Positions 22,796-34,929 of a stretch of 64,000 nt of DNA are shown here, piece after piece. The notes beneath the pieces were generated by a model that had not been told where the DNA came from, did no database searches, and saw only the letters and a list, made by a program, of their open reading frames with translations. The stretch's first letter is position 1, and the number at the start of each line of letters is the position of its first letter. The stretch is from Caenorhabditis elegans (lineage: Eukaryota; Nematoda; Chromadorea; Rhabditida; Rhabditidae). The stretch covers positions 8,804,001-8,868,000 of the forward strand of contig NC_003284.9 of assembly GCF_000002985.6 (NCBI RefSeq), read 5' to 3'. The translations under genes and the position numbers were made by a program.

Positions 22796-24487
22796 TTATT
22801 TTCCAAAATTGAAAGACGCAAGGTTGATTGTTATGTCATCCATTTTGGTTGGTTGAGCTGAAAATCCTAAATTGTTATGGTTTCAGAAATTTGATGAGGT
22901 ACCCGGTAGAAGTTTCCTATTTAGCTATTTGACACATTGCGCAATACCGTATTTTCTCTATTAATGCTGCACCCCAATAGTCCTTTCGAAAATTAGTGCT
23001 GCAGTTTCTATTAATGCGGCACCCATTTTCCATTAAATGAGTCACCTCAATAGCTTCGACATTTGGGGGAGTGTTTTTGTTCATTTTTGATTATTTTTGA
23101 TGGTTATTGTTAATTTACAAACATCATGAAATCATTATGTCTTTATGTTACAAAAATATTCACTCCTTATGAATTTCTGCTTAAAAGATGAGCTTTTGTG
23201 ACTAAAAGCTAGTTCGAAAATTTGCACTGCCGTCTCTAATAGTGCTGCGTTCAAAAAGGGACTGAAAATAAGTGCTGTAGCACTAATAGAACACTAATAG
23301 AAAATATATGGCAAGAAAATATAAACTCACGTGCGTTAACAACATTTGATTGCGTTGCAATTTTTGCCATTTCCACAAGTTCCATGATTTGAGATTCTTT
23401 GCTGAGCAGCCCGGCTTGGTTGATATTGTGAAATTCTTTCATATCAGTGAGCTTTTGTTTGAAACGTTGATGTCCTACGGATAGAATTTCCATTTTCTTT
23501 TTGTTGTCGTCAAGGCAGCAATCTGCTGCATCTTTCAATTCCACAAGAGTTTCCTTCTCCCGCTGTGCTACCATTTCTTTAATTTTCTTGAAGTGTTCTT
23601 CAATCTGAAAATTTGAAAATAGAAAACATAGTTTGTCAAATTGAAATACCGATTTAACTTTTGCCTTGTACGTAGCTCCACTAGATTCAAAAGAACGTTG
23701 AGCACTGAAAAAACTTTATAAAGATTATAAATTCTAAATTGCAACAAACTTTTTGTACTGTTCAATGCAAGATTGAATTGAGTCACAGAAGTTTTCAAGT
23801 TTAGTTTCTGAATTGTTCAGGACCGTTCTCATTTTAGCTGCTTCCTCTTGCAACAAGCCTCTGGTATGCCCCTTGTGGTTTCCGAATTCTTCACAGGTGC
23901 GGCACATTAGTTTACATTGAGATTTGCAGCCGCTCGTCTGAAAATGTGAATTTCTACTAGATAATGACGGCGTCGATTTTTGATTAAAAAATATTATGTT
24001 TCTAATTTGCCAAACTGTGCCCATTTTTCATAAAACTCATTCGGAAAAGCCAATAAAATACTTACGACGCAAACGAACTCGGCCAGGTTGTGTGGATGGT
24101 TTTTGCACATCGGAGGGGAGTTCGAATTGACAACCTAACCAAAACTACTATTTAGCAAACCTTCTGTTATGCAGCTTACCACAACGTCCTTCTTATTCAA
24201 ACTATACCTGGCATCCTCAATAACCTCAATCAGGGCAAAGTTTTTGAGCAGCTTTGTAATGTCGTTATTTACAATGTTTGTTACTGTTCGACAAAATGGA
24301 CATTCTACAGTACTGTTATTCACCATCGCTGTGATACATTTGTGACACAGAGCATGTCCACAAGCTAAAATATTGAATTACAATTTGCGTATAATTATTT
24401 ACACGACTTACTCAGATTTCTTGGAATATGTTCGCTGTCGGTATCGGAAAAGCGGTCGAAGCAAATCTTACATTTTGGGAACGACAT
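22796..24487 (-). CDS. RING finger/B-box protein 1 (302 aa)
   Basis: Seven exons: 24487-24412, 24364-24180, 24134-24066, 23937-23750, 23704-23650, 23604-23331, 22857-22796; 909 nt. An N-terminal C3HC4 RING (KCKICFDRF, CGHALCHKC, CPFC, about 5-50) is followed by a B-box-like Cys/His cluster (PPMCKNHP, CKLMCRTCEEFGNHKGH) and a helical, coiled-coil-prone C-terminal half. This is the TRIM-like order, so an E3 ubiquitin ligase is likely; substrate unknown. The last exon is short (GKMDDITINLASFNFGK-like tail, ending SFNFGK) and is reached by a 473-bp intron carrying a MITE. It was chosen because it restores phase and has a TTTTCAG acceptor. A 5' acceptor (CTTTCAG, 24511-24517) precedes the start. 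Confidence 0.88.
22944..23311. mobile_element. Copy of the TACCGTATTTCC-type MITE in a RING-gene intron
   Basis: Begins TACCGTATTTTCTCTATTAA and ends CACTAATAGAAAATATATGG, inside the last intron of RING gene 1. Internal words such as TTAGTGCTGCA and CTAATAG recur in inverted orientation. It is related to the copies at 34.2, 37.8 and 39.0 kb, from its shared ends. Confidence 0.7.
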
Positions 24488-25995
24488 TATATTCAAATTG
24501 AGCGATTATAACCTGAAAGGAAAAATTGAGTCAACCATTTGCAGAAGTTTTAAGACGCTTTTTCTGACTCTTAGATAAGATAGCACAGTTGACTATTGAA
24601 TAAAACGAATCATCAAAAAACTAAAAAAGGCTTACGAAATTTTATTTCAAAACGATGTTTGTTTGTTGAAGGAAATGCACAGGAAGGAAAAAAACACAAT
24701 AAGGATCACTAGTTTCCAATCGAAAGGTAAAAAGCGCTAGGAAAATTTTAACACTTTTTTAATTTCAGATTTAAAATGTAAAAAGCTTAAGTTTTTGACA
24801 AATTCTAATTTGAATTATTACGTTTTTGTCAAAGCTTTTTACTACCAGTGCGCAGTTCTTTCCATTTCTGCACCTTTTTTTTAACATGTTTTCTCTTGTT
24901 GCGAAAATGAAAAACTTACGATGTTCAAGTTGACACAAAAAATTTTTTAATGTTGCATTTTGGAATTCGGTCAAAACACCAAATGCGTATTTTCAGGAAA
25001 TTTTCCTATTTAAAATAAAGCTAAAACTAATAGTGAGTATCAAGCAAGAGATGATTCATTCATTTTAGAAAAAGCTAAATTTGCTTTGTTTTCAACTTTT
25101 TTCAAATTTTCTTGTCGAATAACTTTGTAAAATGGAAAAAAATATGTTGAAAATCGATTTGCGTTGATATGAATACTACCAATAAAAAAAGACAACAAAC
25201 AGAGAAAAGAGAAGAATAGATACTGCGTGAAAAACTACACATGTTAGAACAAGTGTGTGAAAAAAGGTAAGCCAAAATGAGAGTAAAAATATCAGAGTAT
25301 GTGTTTGAATTCAGTACTGAATTATATCATAGTGTCGAGTGGTAAACTTGCTGTGCAAACACTTATTGATAAAACATTAAAAAGTGACTAACGGGCAAAA
25401 ATTTGTTCAATATCATTTTCACAATACAGTATACATCAAAACGTGGTACAGATTTTATTTCAGAAAATAAACAAGTTACGGAAAGACCATTTATTCTAGT
25501 GTTCAAATATATCTGAAAGTGGTACATTGAAACGTTCTGCATTTTACTCAATTCACATTATAAAAATCAGAAAAGTGTGTCACAGTCGTTATTTGTAACT
25601 ATTCAGGAATTGCTGATTCCACTGGAGATCATATCCAAAATAGTAATAAAAAACCAAATACATTTAACAAAAGTTTTAACAAACAAAAAATATTTGAAGA
25701 AAATGAACAATACTTTTTGTATGAATGAAAGCCAATAGTAAGACCAAAAATAGATAAGAAATGCGAGACGCAGATAACTTTTTTTTTCGCAACACTCTGC
25801 CCCATATTTTAAACTTAGCAAGGATTGTAACTTTTCAAAGATCACGTATTTTAAGAGTAGCAGGTTTACAACTTTTGCTCAGACAAATGTTATCATGATC
25901 TCAATCCTAAGATAACGAGGAATTTCAGGAAAGAAAACAACAAGTGTTTATTGAATATTGAATGTACATCGAGAACCAAAACTTATTGCAGCAGG
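24488..25995. other. Intergenic between the two RING genes
   Basis: 1.5 kb of AT-rich sequence between tandem genes, presumably promoter of RING gene 1 and 3' region of RING gene 2. I see no RNA gene, repeat or reading frame to report. Confidence 0.55.
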
Positions 25996-27194
25996 CTAGC
26001 AAAATTGAAATTTCGGCAATTCGACTTTCACATTGTGAATTGATAAAGGAATTGCTGAAAAATCTTGAAATGTGTCGAATGTGTAAGAAATGAAATGTAT
26101 TACGTGTATTTGCAGACGGATTCTGAACCAATGATTCTGTTGCATCTGCCATTGATTTAATATTTCCAGCTTCATTAATCAAAATTGATTCATCCAAGAG
26201 ACTTAGTCGTTTGATTTCAGCAAGCTTATCTTCAAAGTAACGATGCCCTGATTTCAGTGCTCCAACCTTATTCCTATTTTCCATAAGTTGCCGCTCTGCT
26301 AATATGCCCAGCTCTTCAATTGACTTTTGCTCTCGAACATCAATATTCTTACGCATGCTGTCATAATGGCCTTTTATCTGCAATGAATGTGTTCAACCTC
26401 AAAAGATTCAAAGCTTTTTTTAATACTTCGTTTATGGTATCCATGAATGCGTTGCTGTCAGAAGAAAGTGAGTTTTCAGCTCTAAAAATCGATGCAATAT
26501 TAATTGTACATTATAAAGGTTTTTGATATACTTTTCAAAATCACGCAAACTGTTCTCAATGGTATCAATGAACTTGCTGAGTCTTCCTTCAGATTTTTTC
26601 AGAATAGCTTTAAGCATGTTAACTTCATCTCTCAACAGTCCTCGTTTGTGATCTTTGTGATCGCCAAATTCCTCACAGGTTCGACACATCAACTTGCATT
26701 TCACATCACAATCGGTATTCTATAAATAATTAGTTTAGTTCTTTGAAAGCATCTTCCAAGATGTTGTCATGTTAAAAAATGATTACTCACCACACAAATA
26801 AATTTAGCAACTTCTTGATGAGCATTACACCACGTTGGCCCAGCTGTATCAATTTTCTAAAACATCAGCTTGTTGTTACATCATAGTGATTGCATTGCTC
26901 ACCTTATTTTTCCCACTTTCTTCAATTTCTCGAATAATTTTCAGCATTCCAAAATTTGTGACCAAATTATTAACATCTCGGTCCTTCACCTCAATTGGCT
27001 GACGACAAGTTGGACATTTCACTTCGGGGTTTTCGAATAGTTTTGATGCACAAACCGGACAAATCACGTGCCCACAATCTAAAAAAATGTTTAGGTTTTA
27101 TGTTTGTAGAGTTGACGAACTTACTCAAGTTTTTAGGAATACGTGATTCACTACGGTATGATTCTTCACATATTTCACAAGTTGGCAAGATCAT
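25996..27194 (-). CDS. RING finger/B-box protein 2 (295 aa)
   Basis: Seven exons: 27194-27125, 27078-26903, 26856-26791, 26719-26532, 26481-26427, 26377-26104, 26054-25996; 888 nt. RING (PTCEICEESY, NCGHVICPVC, CPTC), B-box-like cluster (WCNAHQEVAKFICV, CKLMCRTCEEFGDHKDH) and coiled-coil-prone C-terminal half, ending VELPKFQFC. Exon boundaries match RING gene 1 one for one, and exons 4, 5 and 6 have identical lengths (188, 55, 274 nt), so the two are tandem duplicates. A TRIM-like E3 ligase role is inferred from domain order. The start is the first ATG in frame before the RING. Confidence 0.88.
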
Positions 27195-27859
27195 CGTATT
27201 ATTCAAATTTTTTAAAGACAAGAGTGAGAAAAAAAGGTAACCTTGCGAAAAAGAAAAATAATACTTTTCGTTCTTCGATAAGACTACACTACAAAATTTC
27301 AGTTATGAATGACGGACAGTTAGAGAAGAATCAATACTTATTCAACTCAGTAGCTGAAAACCTCAAGTCAATATTATATACATACATATATATTTTACTA
27401 GTAATAATAATAATCCCAGATTTCATGCAACATCCGAAAAATTTCTTATTAGGACTGGGTCCAAATATTCTGTTTAATCGAAATAAAAAAAAAATCAAAT
27501 AAGTTTACCAGTAACTCTTTTTTTCAATATTTTGTTCGTTTTTTGATTTAGGGGGCTGCACAACATTTAATTGACTTTTATAGTGGCTCGTGTTAAAGGA
27601 TAGGGTTTTAAAATTTTCAAAAGTTTAAATTTTCCTGTTTCTTTTCTTGAAACAATCCCATTCAGAGCTAATATTATAGTCGCAATCATTGGCAACATAA
27701 AACCGAGAACCAAAAACATTTTCGCGAAGAGATGAAAAGAATTCAAAACTTTTCATACAATAAATAAATTATGCAACGTTGACAATAAAATAATTCCGCA
27801 TCTATTGATAATCATACCACAGTAAAAGGCAACATAAGTAACATTAATTTAAAAAATCA
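27195..27859. other. Intergenic between RING gene 2 and sec-15
   Basis: AT-rich 665 bp holding the upstream region of RING gene 2 and the 3' untranslated region of sec-15. No other feature seen. Confidence 0.55.
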
Positions 27860-30800
27860 CTAAATTTCCAGGAGTTTCAACTGACGGACAATTGTGTCGA
27901 GAAGCTTCTTGCGATCTCCTTTGGCGATTCCAAAGAATCCAGTGCTTTTTCGCTCGAATTCAATCATTCTGAAAGACTTAAGCCATGTAAAATGCTTTTG
28001 TTATTGATGTTCTAATCTAATATATAAAACTGTGTTTTGTTTAATATATATAAAACTGCGTTTTGTTTGAAATATGCCCATTATACAGAGTTACCAATTG
28101 AACAAGACGGTCAGGTAAACCAATTTTTCTAACACATTGAAATACAATAGTTTATGGAGCTTGCCAGTGATACATAAACTATCAACTGAACGGTTTTGTA
28201 CTGAATCGTGCGAATCTTTATTTTATTTTAATTTAGCTGTAGAGTTATCAAGAATAAACAAATCTTTCATTCATTACATTTTTTCAAACACTTACTTTTC
28301 TAGAACAACAATGGCAGTCGATGCCTTCACTCTCAGGTATTTGGCATGATCCTTTCCGTATTCGGCATTGAACGTTGTCCAATCCGATGACATCACGAGG
28401 TCGAGCAGTTGTCTGAAACGTGTTAATGTTTTTCCATTATTGCTTCCCGTTATAACTAGCCTCAAATCTGCAAACGTCATTGACAGCGTTTGTGGATCCA
28501 CTCCAGCTACCGGGCACCTCGTGGTGAACATCTCGCATTGCATCACATCTAGAGAAAACTGATCCAGAGCTCCTGTTGAAATGCACTTGGTTTCAGGAGA
28601 CAACAAGAAATCTGACATTGATTGCGAAATGTGTTTACAAGTTTGAGTGCAAACATGCTTTGCAAGTCCTGATGGCAAATTGGTGAATGAAGTAAATGTG
28701 GTTTGAAGGAAATTTATAAGATCCGAGATGAACTCGGATGCCTGTCCGGCAGCGGCAGGCAATTCCCAGTCGTAATTTGCAAGATCAATGATTTCATCAA
28801 CTTTGCTTCGCATACACTCATCAATCTGCTGCTCGACTTCACTTCTCACGTCGCGGAACACCTTTTCAGACAGCACAACTTGATGGGAAGTAGTTCCTAT
28901 TGCCTCCTCTCCGCTAGTTTTACTGGTGATAAATGCTCCAAGTGACTCGCAGGATTTTTCCAAATATCCCAGGTTAATTGTAATTTGAACGAGTTGAATC
29001 ATAGAGAGCCGTTTGTGAACAAATGACTTCAAAACTCCAGCCCATCGTCCAAGAAGCACGTTGGCGCAACTGAAAGGAGAGAGTTGTAATAAAAACTGAG
29101 GAGAAATGAGCTTACCGGCGAACAGTGTCATCAACAGCAGAAGTATTGAGTTGAAGATTGTCCATAAACTTGAGACATCCAATCAAATAGTTTTTGGCTT
29201 GTGTATAGGCATCAGTGACAAACGGAGAGAACGGGAACCTCCGTGGGAACGGTTCCTGGAAATATTGTTTTTGATGTTTGAGAGTTTAAAATAGTTCCAA
29301 TCAATTAGATAATTTTTTGTCAGAAAAGTAGTTCAAAGACGCTTGTAAAAAAAAAGTAAAAAAAGTAAAACCTCAGGTGCTAACATTCTTCTTGTCAGCT
29401 CAAAACCCCCACTCCATAGTTTCTTTACCTACCTGCTCCATGCTTCTTTTATAAAATGGAAACTTTCTGATGATAGTTCGAAACTCTTCTTCCGAGTTGA
29501 CCGTGATCGGTGTATAATTATCCTTTTCCAAATCCCTCTCAAACTGAGCACAATATTCTTTTACCAGAATCTCATTGTACTGATCCCTGAAATGAAATTG
29601 CCATCAGGAAGTTTCATGGATCTTTTTACCAACCTGAAGTTTTGCAGAAGTTCATAGAGTGGTGCAACAGCGTAGCCGTATGATTTCATAGTAAGAATGA
29701 AGAGAAGAATTACCTTCTTCATCTTCAACATCATCAGCACATCTGGAGATCCTCCCTGAAGCTTTCAAAACATTGAAAGTTAGAAGGAGTCTTCAACTTA
29801 CGAATCTTGCATCCAAATGCTGACGAATCTTCATGAGCGCATTATCCCACAACTTATCCTTATCCACAGTTGTCGACAAATTGGATTGTGTCATCAAAAT
29901 CTGATCTTCCACGACAAAGAATCCGACGATCTCATCGAGATACTCCACATAATGCTTGAAGTTGTTCATTTTGTGAGTTGGCTCAATCACCAAGTCACAC
30001 TGCTCTTTTCTCTGTTGACGGTAATACTGCTCAAACTCCTCTTTTGCACCGAGAACATTGAAAATCTGACAGCAACGGTGAACTGGAGTGAAATCGATCA
30101 AGTCTTGAGCCGATACTTGTTCATCATCCTGAAACATGAAAAAGGTTTTGTGGGAATTATAAGGATCTCTTATTTTAGACACATTTCTAGCATAAACTAT
30201 CTCACCTCAACTTGCATTTTCATGTTTCGTTTGGGCGACATATTTTTCTTCACAATACTACCGTCAGCGGACACTTCAATCTCGACATTGCTCGCATTTC
30301 TGAAACAAAATTTTGTAAACGTTTAGTTGATAATGGAATATTCCTAGGAAATGTACATTATGGAAAAAGATGTAGTCTCTCACAATAACAATCTCTTTGC
30401 TCATTTCTTAGTATTTAGTACATTTAACTCCTTCAAACAAATCAATTTTGAAGCTTGAATCAAACAAAAATACTCACTTCCTTGCTTCTTCTTGAATTTT
30501 CTTGGCTCTTTCGGCGTCGGTGACTCCAAAGGAATGTTGCTCAGCTGTCTGAAATAACAATTTACATTAGATTCACACTCGGCAAACACCGCCAATTTTC
30601 TGCTAAATGCATTTTGGAAGATGGTTCTGCGCTAGAAATGAATTGGAAACTGCAAAACACTAAACTTGTATTAATACTTACATCCTTGCTCGCATGTTTT
30701 CCAATACGTCCAGCAACTTTCTTGATGTTCTCTAAAAAGTCTTTGAACTCGGAGTAAGCTTTTTCCTTAATCTCCAAACGAACTGGCGCCATACTTTTTG

Positions 30801-31712
30801 CAAGCACTTGTGTGAAGCGGTACTTTTCCACTAGGGCAAGATGAGTGTGTTCCAACTCTTCCAGAGTTTTCAGAGCTTGGTAGTACTTGCGATTACTCAT
30901 TTGCTCTTGAAGCTTCGCATAGTTTTCAAGTACCGGGAGGCAAACGGCGATTTGATCCATAGCTGTCTTCGCGTTTTTCATGAGCTTCCTGAAAATGTAT
31001 GTTACTTTAATAATTCTTTAGCTATGCTGGCTGTTCCTGAAATATAATAATTGTCAGAAAATGTAAAAGTCTCACCGATATCTCACGATTTCTTGCTTCT
31101 TCTGACACAAACGTTGACTAATCTGCTGAATCTCGGCGTCAATTGCCACGGTCTCTTCCTTGATATCTTGACACTGCTCTTTAAGCTTCATAAGCTCCTG
31201 CATGGCATCCACGAAGCTTTGGTAGTGGAAGGAGCACACTTTTTGAATATTCTTGTCGTAATGGCTGATTCTTTGTTGTAAAGCCCGTGCGAATGATTGC
31301 ACATCTCCGGTGTCGTAGATAGCACGTAGAACAAGGCCCATACTTCCACTGTCCGTTGTCTCCAATTCGTACAGGAAGTACTCCTGTTCAGCACTCATTT
31401 CGACGTCTGAAAATTTAAAAAATAGAGCGTAAGAAATTTATTATCGATGTTTTGAAATGAAACTCCTATCTCTTGTATTTCTTGCATGTTAAGTTTTGTA
31501 TCTACATGTGTGCATAAAATCAATACATTCACTTGTTGAATTATTCTTACTCTTCTCGCCGTAAAACGAGAAACCCCGAAAACGGATGATAATAACGGAG
31601 TACGCTGATAAGCGTCCGAAAATTCAGTTCTCAACTCACAGTTGACATAGGAAGTCGATGCTGTTTCACTTCCCGTAGTTGCCGGTTGAGAGGTACTGGA
31701 TGAGTTTGGCAT
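27860..31712 (-). CDS. sec-15: Exocyst complex subunit Sec15 (EXOC6)
   Basis: Twelve exons: 31712-31640, 31406-31076, 30988-30682, 30548-30478, 30299-30206, 30128-29802, 29755-29634, 29586-29433, 29255-29116, 29069-28461, 28412-28296, 27968-27860; 2454 nt, 817 aa, close to human EXOC6 (about 804). An N-terminal helical region (YDTGDVQSFARALQQRI) leads into the alpha-helical Sec15 C-terminal domain with the conserved stretch FADLRQLLDLVMSSDW and KYLRVKASTAIVVLEKM. Sec15 binds Rab GTPases on secretory vesicles and links them to the exocyst tether at the plasma membrane. The start follows TTTTTTCAGAAA, a likely SL acceptor. The 48-bp intron at 28460-28413 has a GC donor and no stop in frame. The symbol follows from recognised family and genome memory. 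Confidence 0.95.
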
Positions 31713-32112
31713 TTTCTGAAAAAATCGACTATATTACATAAAAACATGATAAAATCAAAAATATAGCAAAAAAGTTAATAAATCTAATCAAAAATTGATA
31801 ATAAATTAGTTTTCGAAAAGTTTTGTCCAGAAAAGCTTTTAAAATCCGGAAAGTATTCAGATTTCGCCTTTTAAATGCAATTCTAAACAAAAAATTGTTG
31901 ACGCGGTTCGCAATAGTACTGCTGACGCATTTGTCTTGTTGTGCGCATTTCCTGACATACACGATGCCCCTCCACTGCAGAATGGCACCCAGCAGAGGTC
32001 ACTGCTCTACTCGTCTATGTCTTGCTTATCGATGCTCTCCGCTCATCTCTCCTTCTTCTCTCGCCTTAACTTCTGCAGTATGTCTACTCAAACTAGAGAT
32101 GTATGTTCATAG
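31713..32112. other. Upstream region of sec-15 and 5' flank of tRNA-Glu
   Basis: 400 bp; the part at 31970-32080 is CT-rich and comparatively GC-rich, consistent with a promoter for sec-15 on the minus strand. No gene seen. Confidence 0.5.
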
Positions 32113-32184
32113 TCCCATGTGGTCTAGTGGTTAGGATTCGTGGTTTTCACCCACGCGGCCCGGGTTCGATTCCCGGCATGGGAA
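32113..32184 (+). tRNA. tRNA-Glu (UUC)
   Basis: 72 nt: TCCCATGTGGTCTAGTGGTT start, anticodon arm TCGTGGTTTTCACCCACG with anticodon UUC (Glu), T-arm CCGGGTTCGATTCCCGG, acceptor stem UCCCAUG/CAUGGGA paired. No intron. Looks functional. Confidence 0.97.
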
Positions 32185-32643
32185 GTTTCTTTTTGCATAG
32201 TTTTTACTCAAATAATTTTATATTTGTTTGTCGAAGCTGATAAATATTTATCCGACATTGCCTTATTGAATGTTGTTTTTCTTGCTCTAGGCGGAAATTA
32301 CAATTCCGAAAAGAGAGCACATATTTATAAAAAATTGTAAACAGCTAAGTTTCTTGCAGCCACTTCTAACTGTGAAAATGTCCGTCGAATTCAATATTTA
32401 ATACTCAACAGAGTTTATTTTGCACTAAATGATTTTTTGATTTCCAAAGTTTTATTTTATCTTCATGTTTCCTGTCTATGATCTCTGACTCATGACTAAT
32501 AGAGATCACATTTTTCTGTTTCTCTTGATCTCAACAATTCACCGAGATGATAAATTGCTCAAAATGTTGTAACATTTGTTGTTTTCAATTAAGTTCAAAA
32601 AAATAGAGGGATAAATGTTTAGTTGTGTTCTGAACTGGTACAC

Positions 32644-33661
32644 ATGAGTGCTCAAAGTCTTTCTGGTATTGAAACCACTTTTGGATTAAACTTACTAAAT
32701 TCAGTAGGGTGTCAGGAGTCATACGTGTTCTCTCCTATTTCCTGGCTATTTGTTTTTGCTCTTTTGGGCAATGAAAAATTTAATTCAACAGTTTTTGATA
32801 AGTATTCCGACTTGGGGTTTCTGGACTCTGAGGTTAGAAGCTACTTGAAAAATGATTTAACTGACATTTCTGTCAGAGCTGATAGCGGCATAAACGATGT
32901 TAGAAGAAATTCTCCAAATCAGGTATTATTGTCAACATATTGAACGCAAACAAAAAATGATTTCAGACTAGAATTTTATTTAATGCTGGATGGGAAGAGA
33001 AGCTGCATGAAAAGCGCTCATGGCTTTTTTATCCTTCAAAGTACAACAGCAAAGTGATTACATACTTGATAAAAGAGAAACATGTTCTGCTCAATGTTGA
33101 CGACGCTTTTCAAGTTTGTTTTATGAATTTTGAAGCTTTATCATGACTAGTTTTGAAGCTTTAAGATAAATCATTACTAGTCACAACTTTGAATTATTTC
33201 AGATGATATCAATCATGTATGAAAACAAAAGTTTGCAATTTGTGGTCCTAGTTCCTTCAAAACCATGCGGGTTGAAAAAAGCCTTAAAGGTAAGTGAATT
33301 ATTTTCACTCATCAAATTATAAAACAACTTCCAGAAGCTCACGAAACAACGTTTTGAAAAACTTTTCCAAGAGTCAACGGTTCAATTAGTGCAGATCATG
33401 ATACCTAAACTTGATGTTCTCCAACTTCTCATCAACTCCAAAGTTCTCGGATTGCAGCCGCCGATTAAAACAAGTTTAAAATACAAGGTAGCCTAAAAAT
33501 CTTCGATTTTTTTAATCTATACCTTACAGGAGTCACCGAGAATTTCAAAAATGTTGTATCGTCCTGAAAACCGTTTACCTTACCATTTTCGTGCAGATCA
33601 TCCTTTTGTATTTGCCGTACTGAGAAATGGTCATCCAGTTTATTTTGGTGTATTCTCATGA
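32644..33661 (+). CDS. Reduced serpin-like protein (265 aa)
   Basis: Five exons: 32644-32922, 32967-33113, 33203-33289, 33335-33487, 33530-33661; 798 nt with all phases zero. The serpin signature is visible at both ends: helix A/B region (GLNLLNS, YVFSPISWLFVFALLG), a strand segment (MISIMYENKSLQFVVLVP), helix-like KLTKQRFEKLFQES, and the C-terminal FRADHPFVFAVLRNGHPVYFGVFS, matching the serpin ADHPF.F motif. Inhibitory serpins have about 370-400 residues. This one lacks about 100, and I find no hinge of the EEGTEAAAAT type before the C-terminal strand. It is therefore probably non-inhibitory or decaying, although every exon is open and every splice site canonical. Confidence 0.82.
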
Positions 33662-34187
33662 ATTTGACTTTCAAATCATTGTCTTCCATTGTACATTGAA
33701 TACCGTTCCTTGTTTCAGAACAGTTTTATTTTTGCTACGAACCAAATTTTTTAGAAGGCCCCACTCTTTTTGAACAAAAAACAACAATGGAAAAACTATT
33801 TCTGAAAAGCTCATAGTCCCTCGATATTCTTTTAGCCTTTCAAATAAAATTATGTGAAAATTTATTACACGCACAATAATTGATTTTTTTTTTGGATAAT
33901 TGAATTTTTTCCTCAAAATAAAAGTTTTCCAGAGTGTTCTTATCAAATCTGGAAACAAAAACGCCAACTTATTCAATCAACCAACGTTTGAAGAAGATAA
34001 TTTTTCATTTGTTTTGATATTTTCATTATTACAATTACTGTTTGTTTTGAAGTTCTAATGGCTTTGTAACAATGATATAATACTTTTCTAACAGTTCTTA
34101 TTGTTATAAAGAAAAAAAAAGAAAAGTATATGTGATTATACTGGATACGCCATCTTTGTGAGAATGTGTGAGAAGTTGAAACGAATA
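33662..34187. other. Intergenic, 3' of the serpin-like gene
   Basis: AT-rich; no gene, RNA or clear repeat seen before the MITE at 34188. Confidence 0.5.
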
Positions 34188-34303
34188 TACTGTATTTCCT
34201 ATATTAGTGAGGCATGCAATACTTATTTTCAAGCACCTATTTAGAAGCAATACTAATAGAGGTGCACTAATAGAGACGCCTTACTTATAGTGGAAATACT
34301 GTA
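34188..34303. mobile_element. 116-bp TACTGTATTTCC MITE
   Basis: Starts TACTGTATTTCCTATATTAG and ends ACTTATAGTGGAAATACTGTA, so the ends are inverted repeats of about 20 bp with TA at both borders (a TA target duplication is possible). A compact member of the family also seen at 22.9, 37.8 and 39.0 kb. It lies 34 bp from tRNA-Gly copy 5. Confidence 0.85.
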
Positions 34304-34337
34304 TTAACTTCCAATTTGGAACATCAAAAAAGTTTCT

Positions 34338-34409
34338 TGCGTTCGGGGGGAATCGAACCCCCGTCGAATGCTTGGAAGGCATCCATGCTGACCATTACAC
34401 CACGAACGC
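34338..34409 (-). tRNA. tRNA-Gly (UCC), copy 5
   Basis: An intact 72-nt copy with fully paired acceptor, anticodon and T stems and anticodon UCC. It is the left member of a divergent pair; the right member (from 34602) is split by a 4.3-kb insertion. Confidence 0.97.
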
Positions 34410-34929
34410 ACGATGAAGCTTCTTTAAACTTGCAATGAAAACTCAAAATGATCGGAATCCCTCGACAGGAGGTTTTAATCCGGTTTCCATTTGCGCGCAT
34501 TCTCGAAATTAATATATTTCCCAATCGATGTACACACACACTTACTTGATAATTAATTGGTCCTTAACATTTTCATAGTTTATCTTCTTGATGAATCATG
34601 TGCGTTCGTGGTGTAATGGTCAGCATGGATGCCTTCCAAGCATTCGACCACAGGTGATTCGCAGTGTAAGCAAAATGCTTCGACGCACACAATGCTCGTG
34701 TTTGCGAAAATGTGCGCCACAGTGGCAAGCATAAAGGGCACAATGCGAACGCTCGCAATGTGCGCATTTTGTTTGGCCGTTATTCCCATCATTAAAGTGC
34801 TCATTTCAGTTAGTTTAAAGCCATTTTTGTTTGAGTTCTCTGTTTATTGACTGTTTTTTTGCTGATACTAAAGTTTCTGAAAAACAAAACTCTCGATTTA
34901 GAAGGAACTTGTCAGATTTCGAAAATCAT

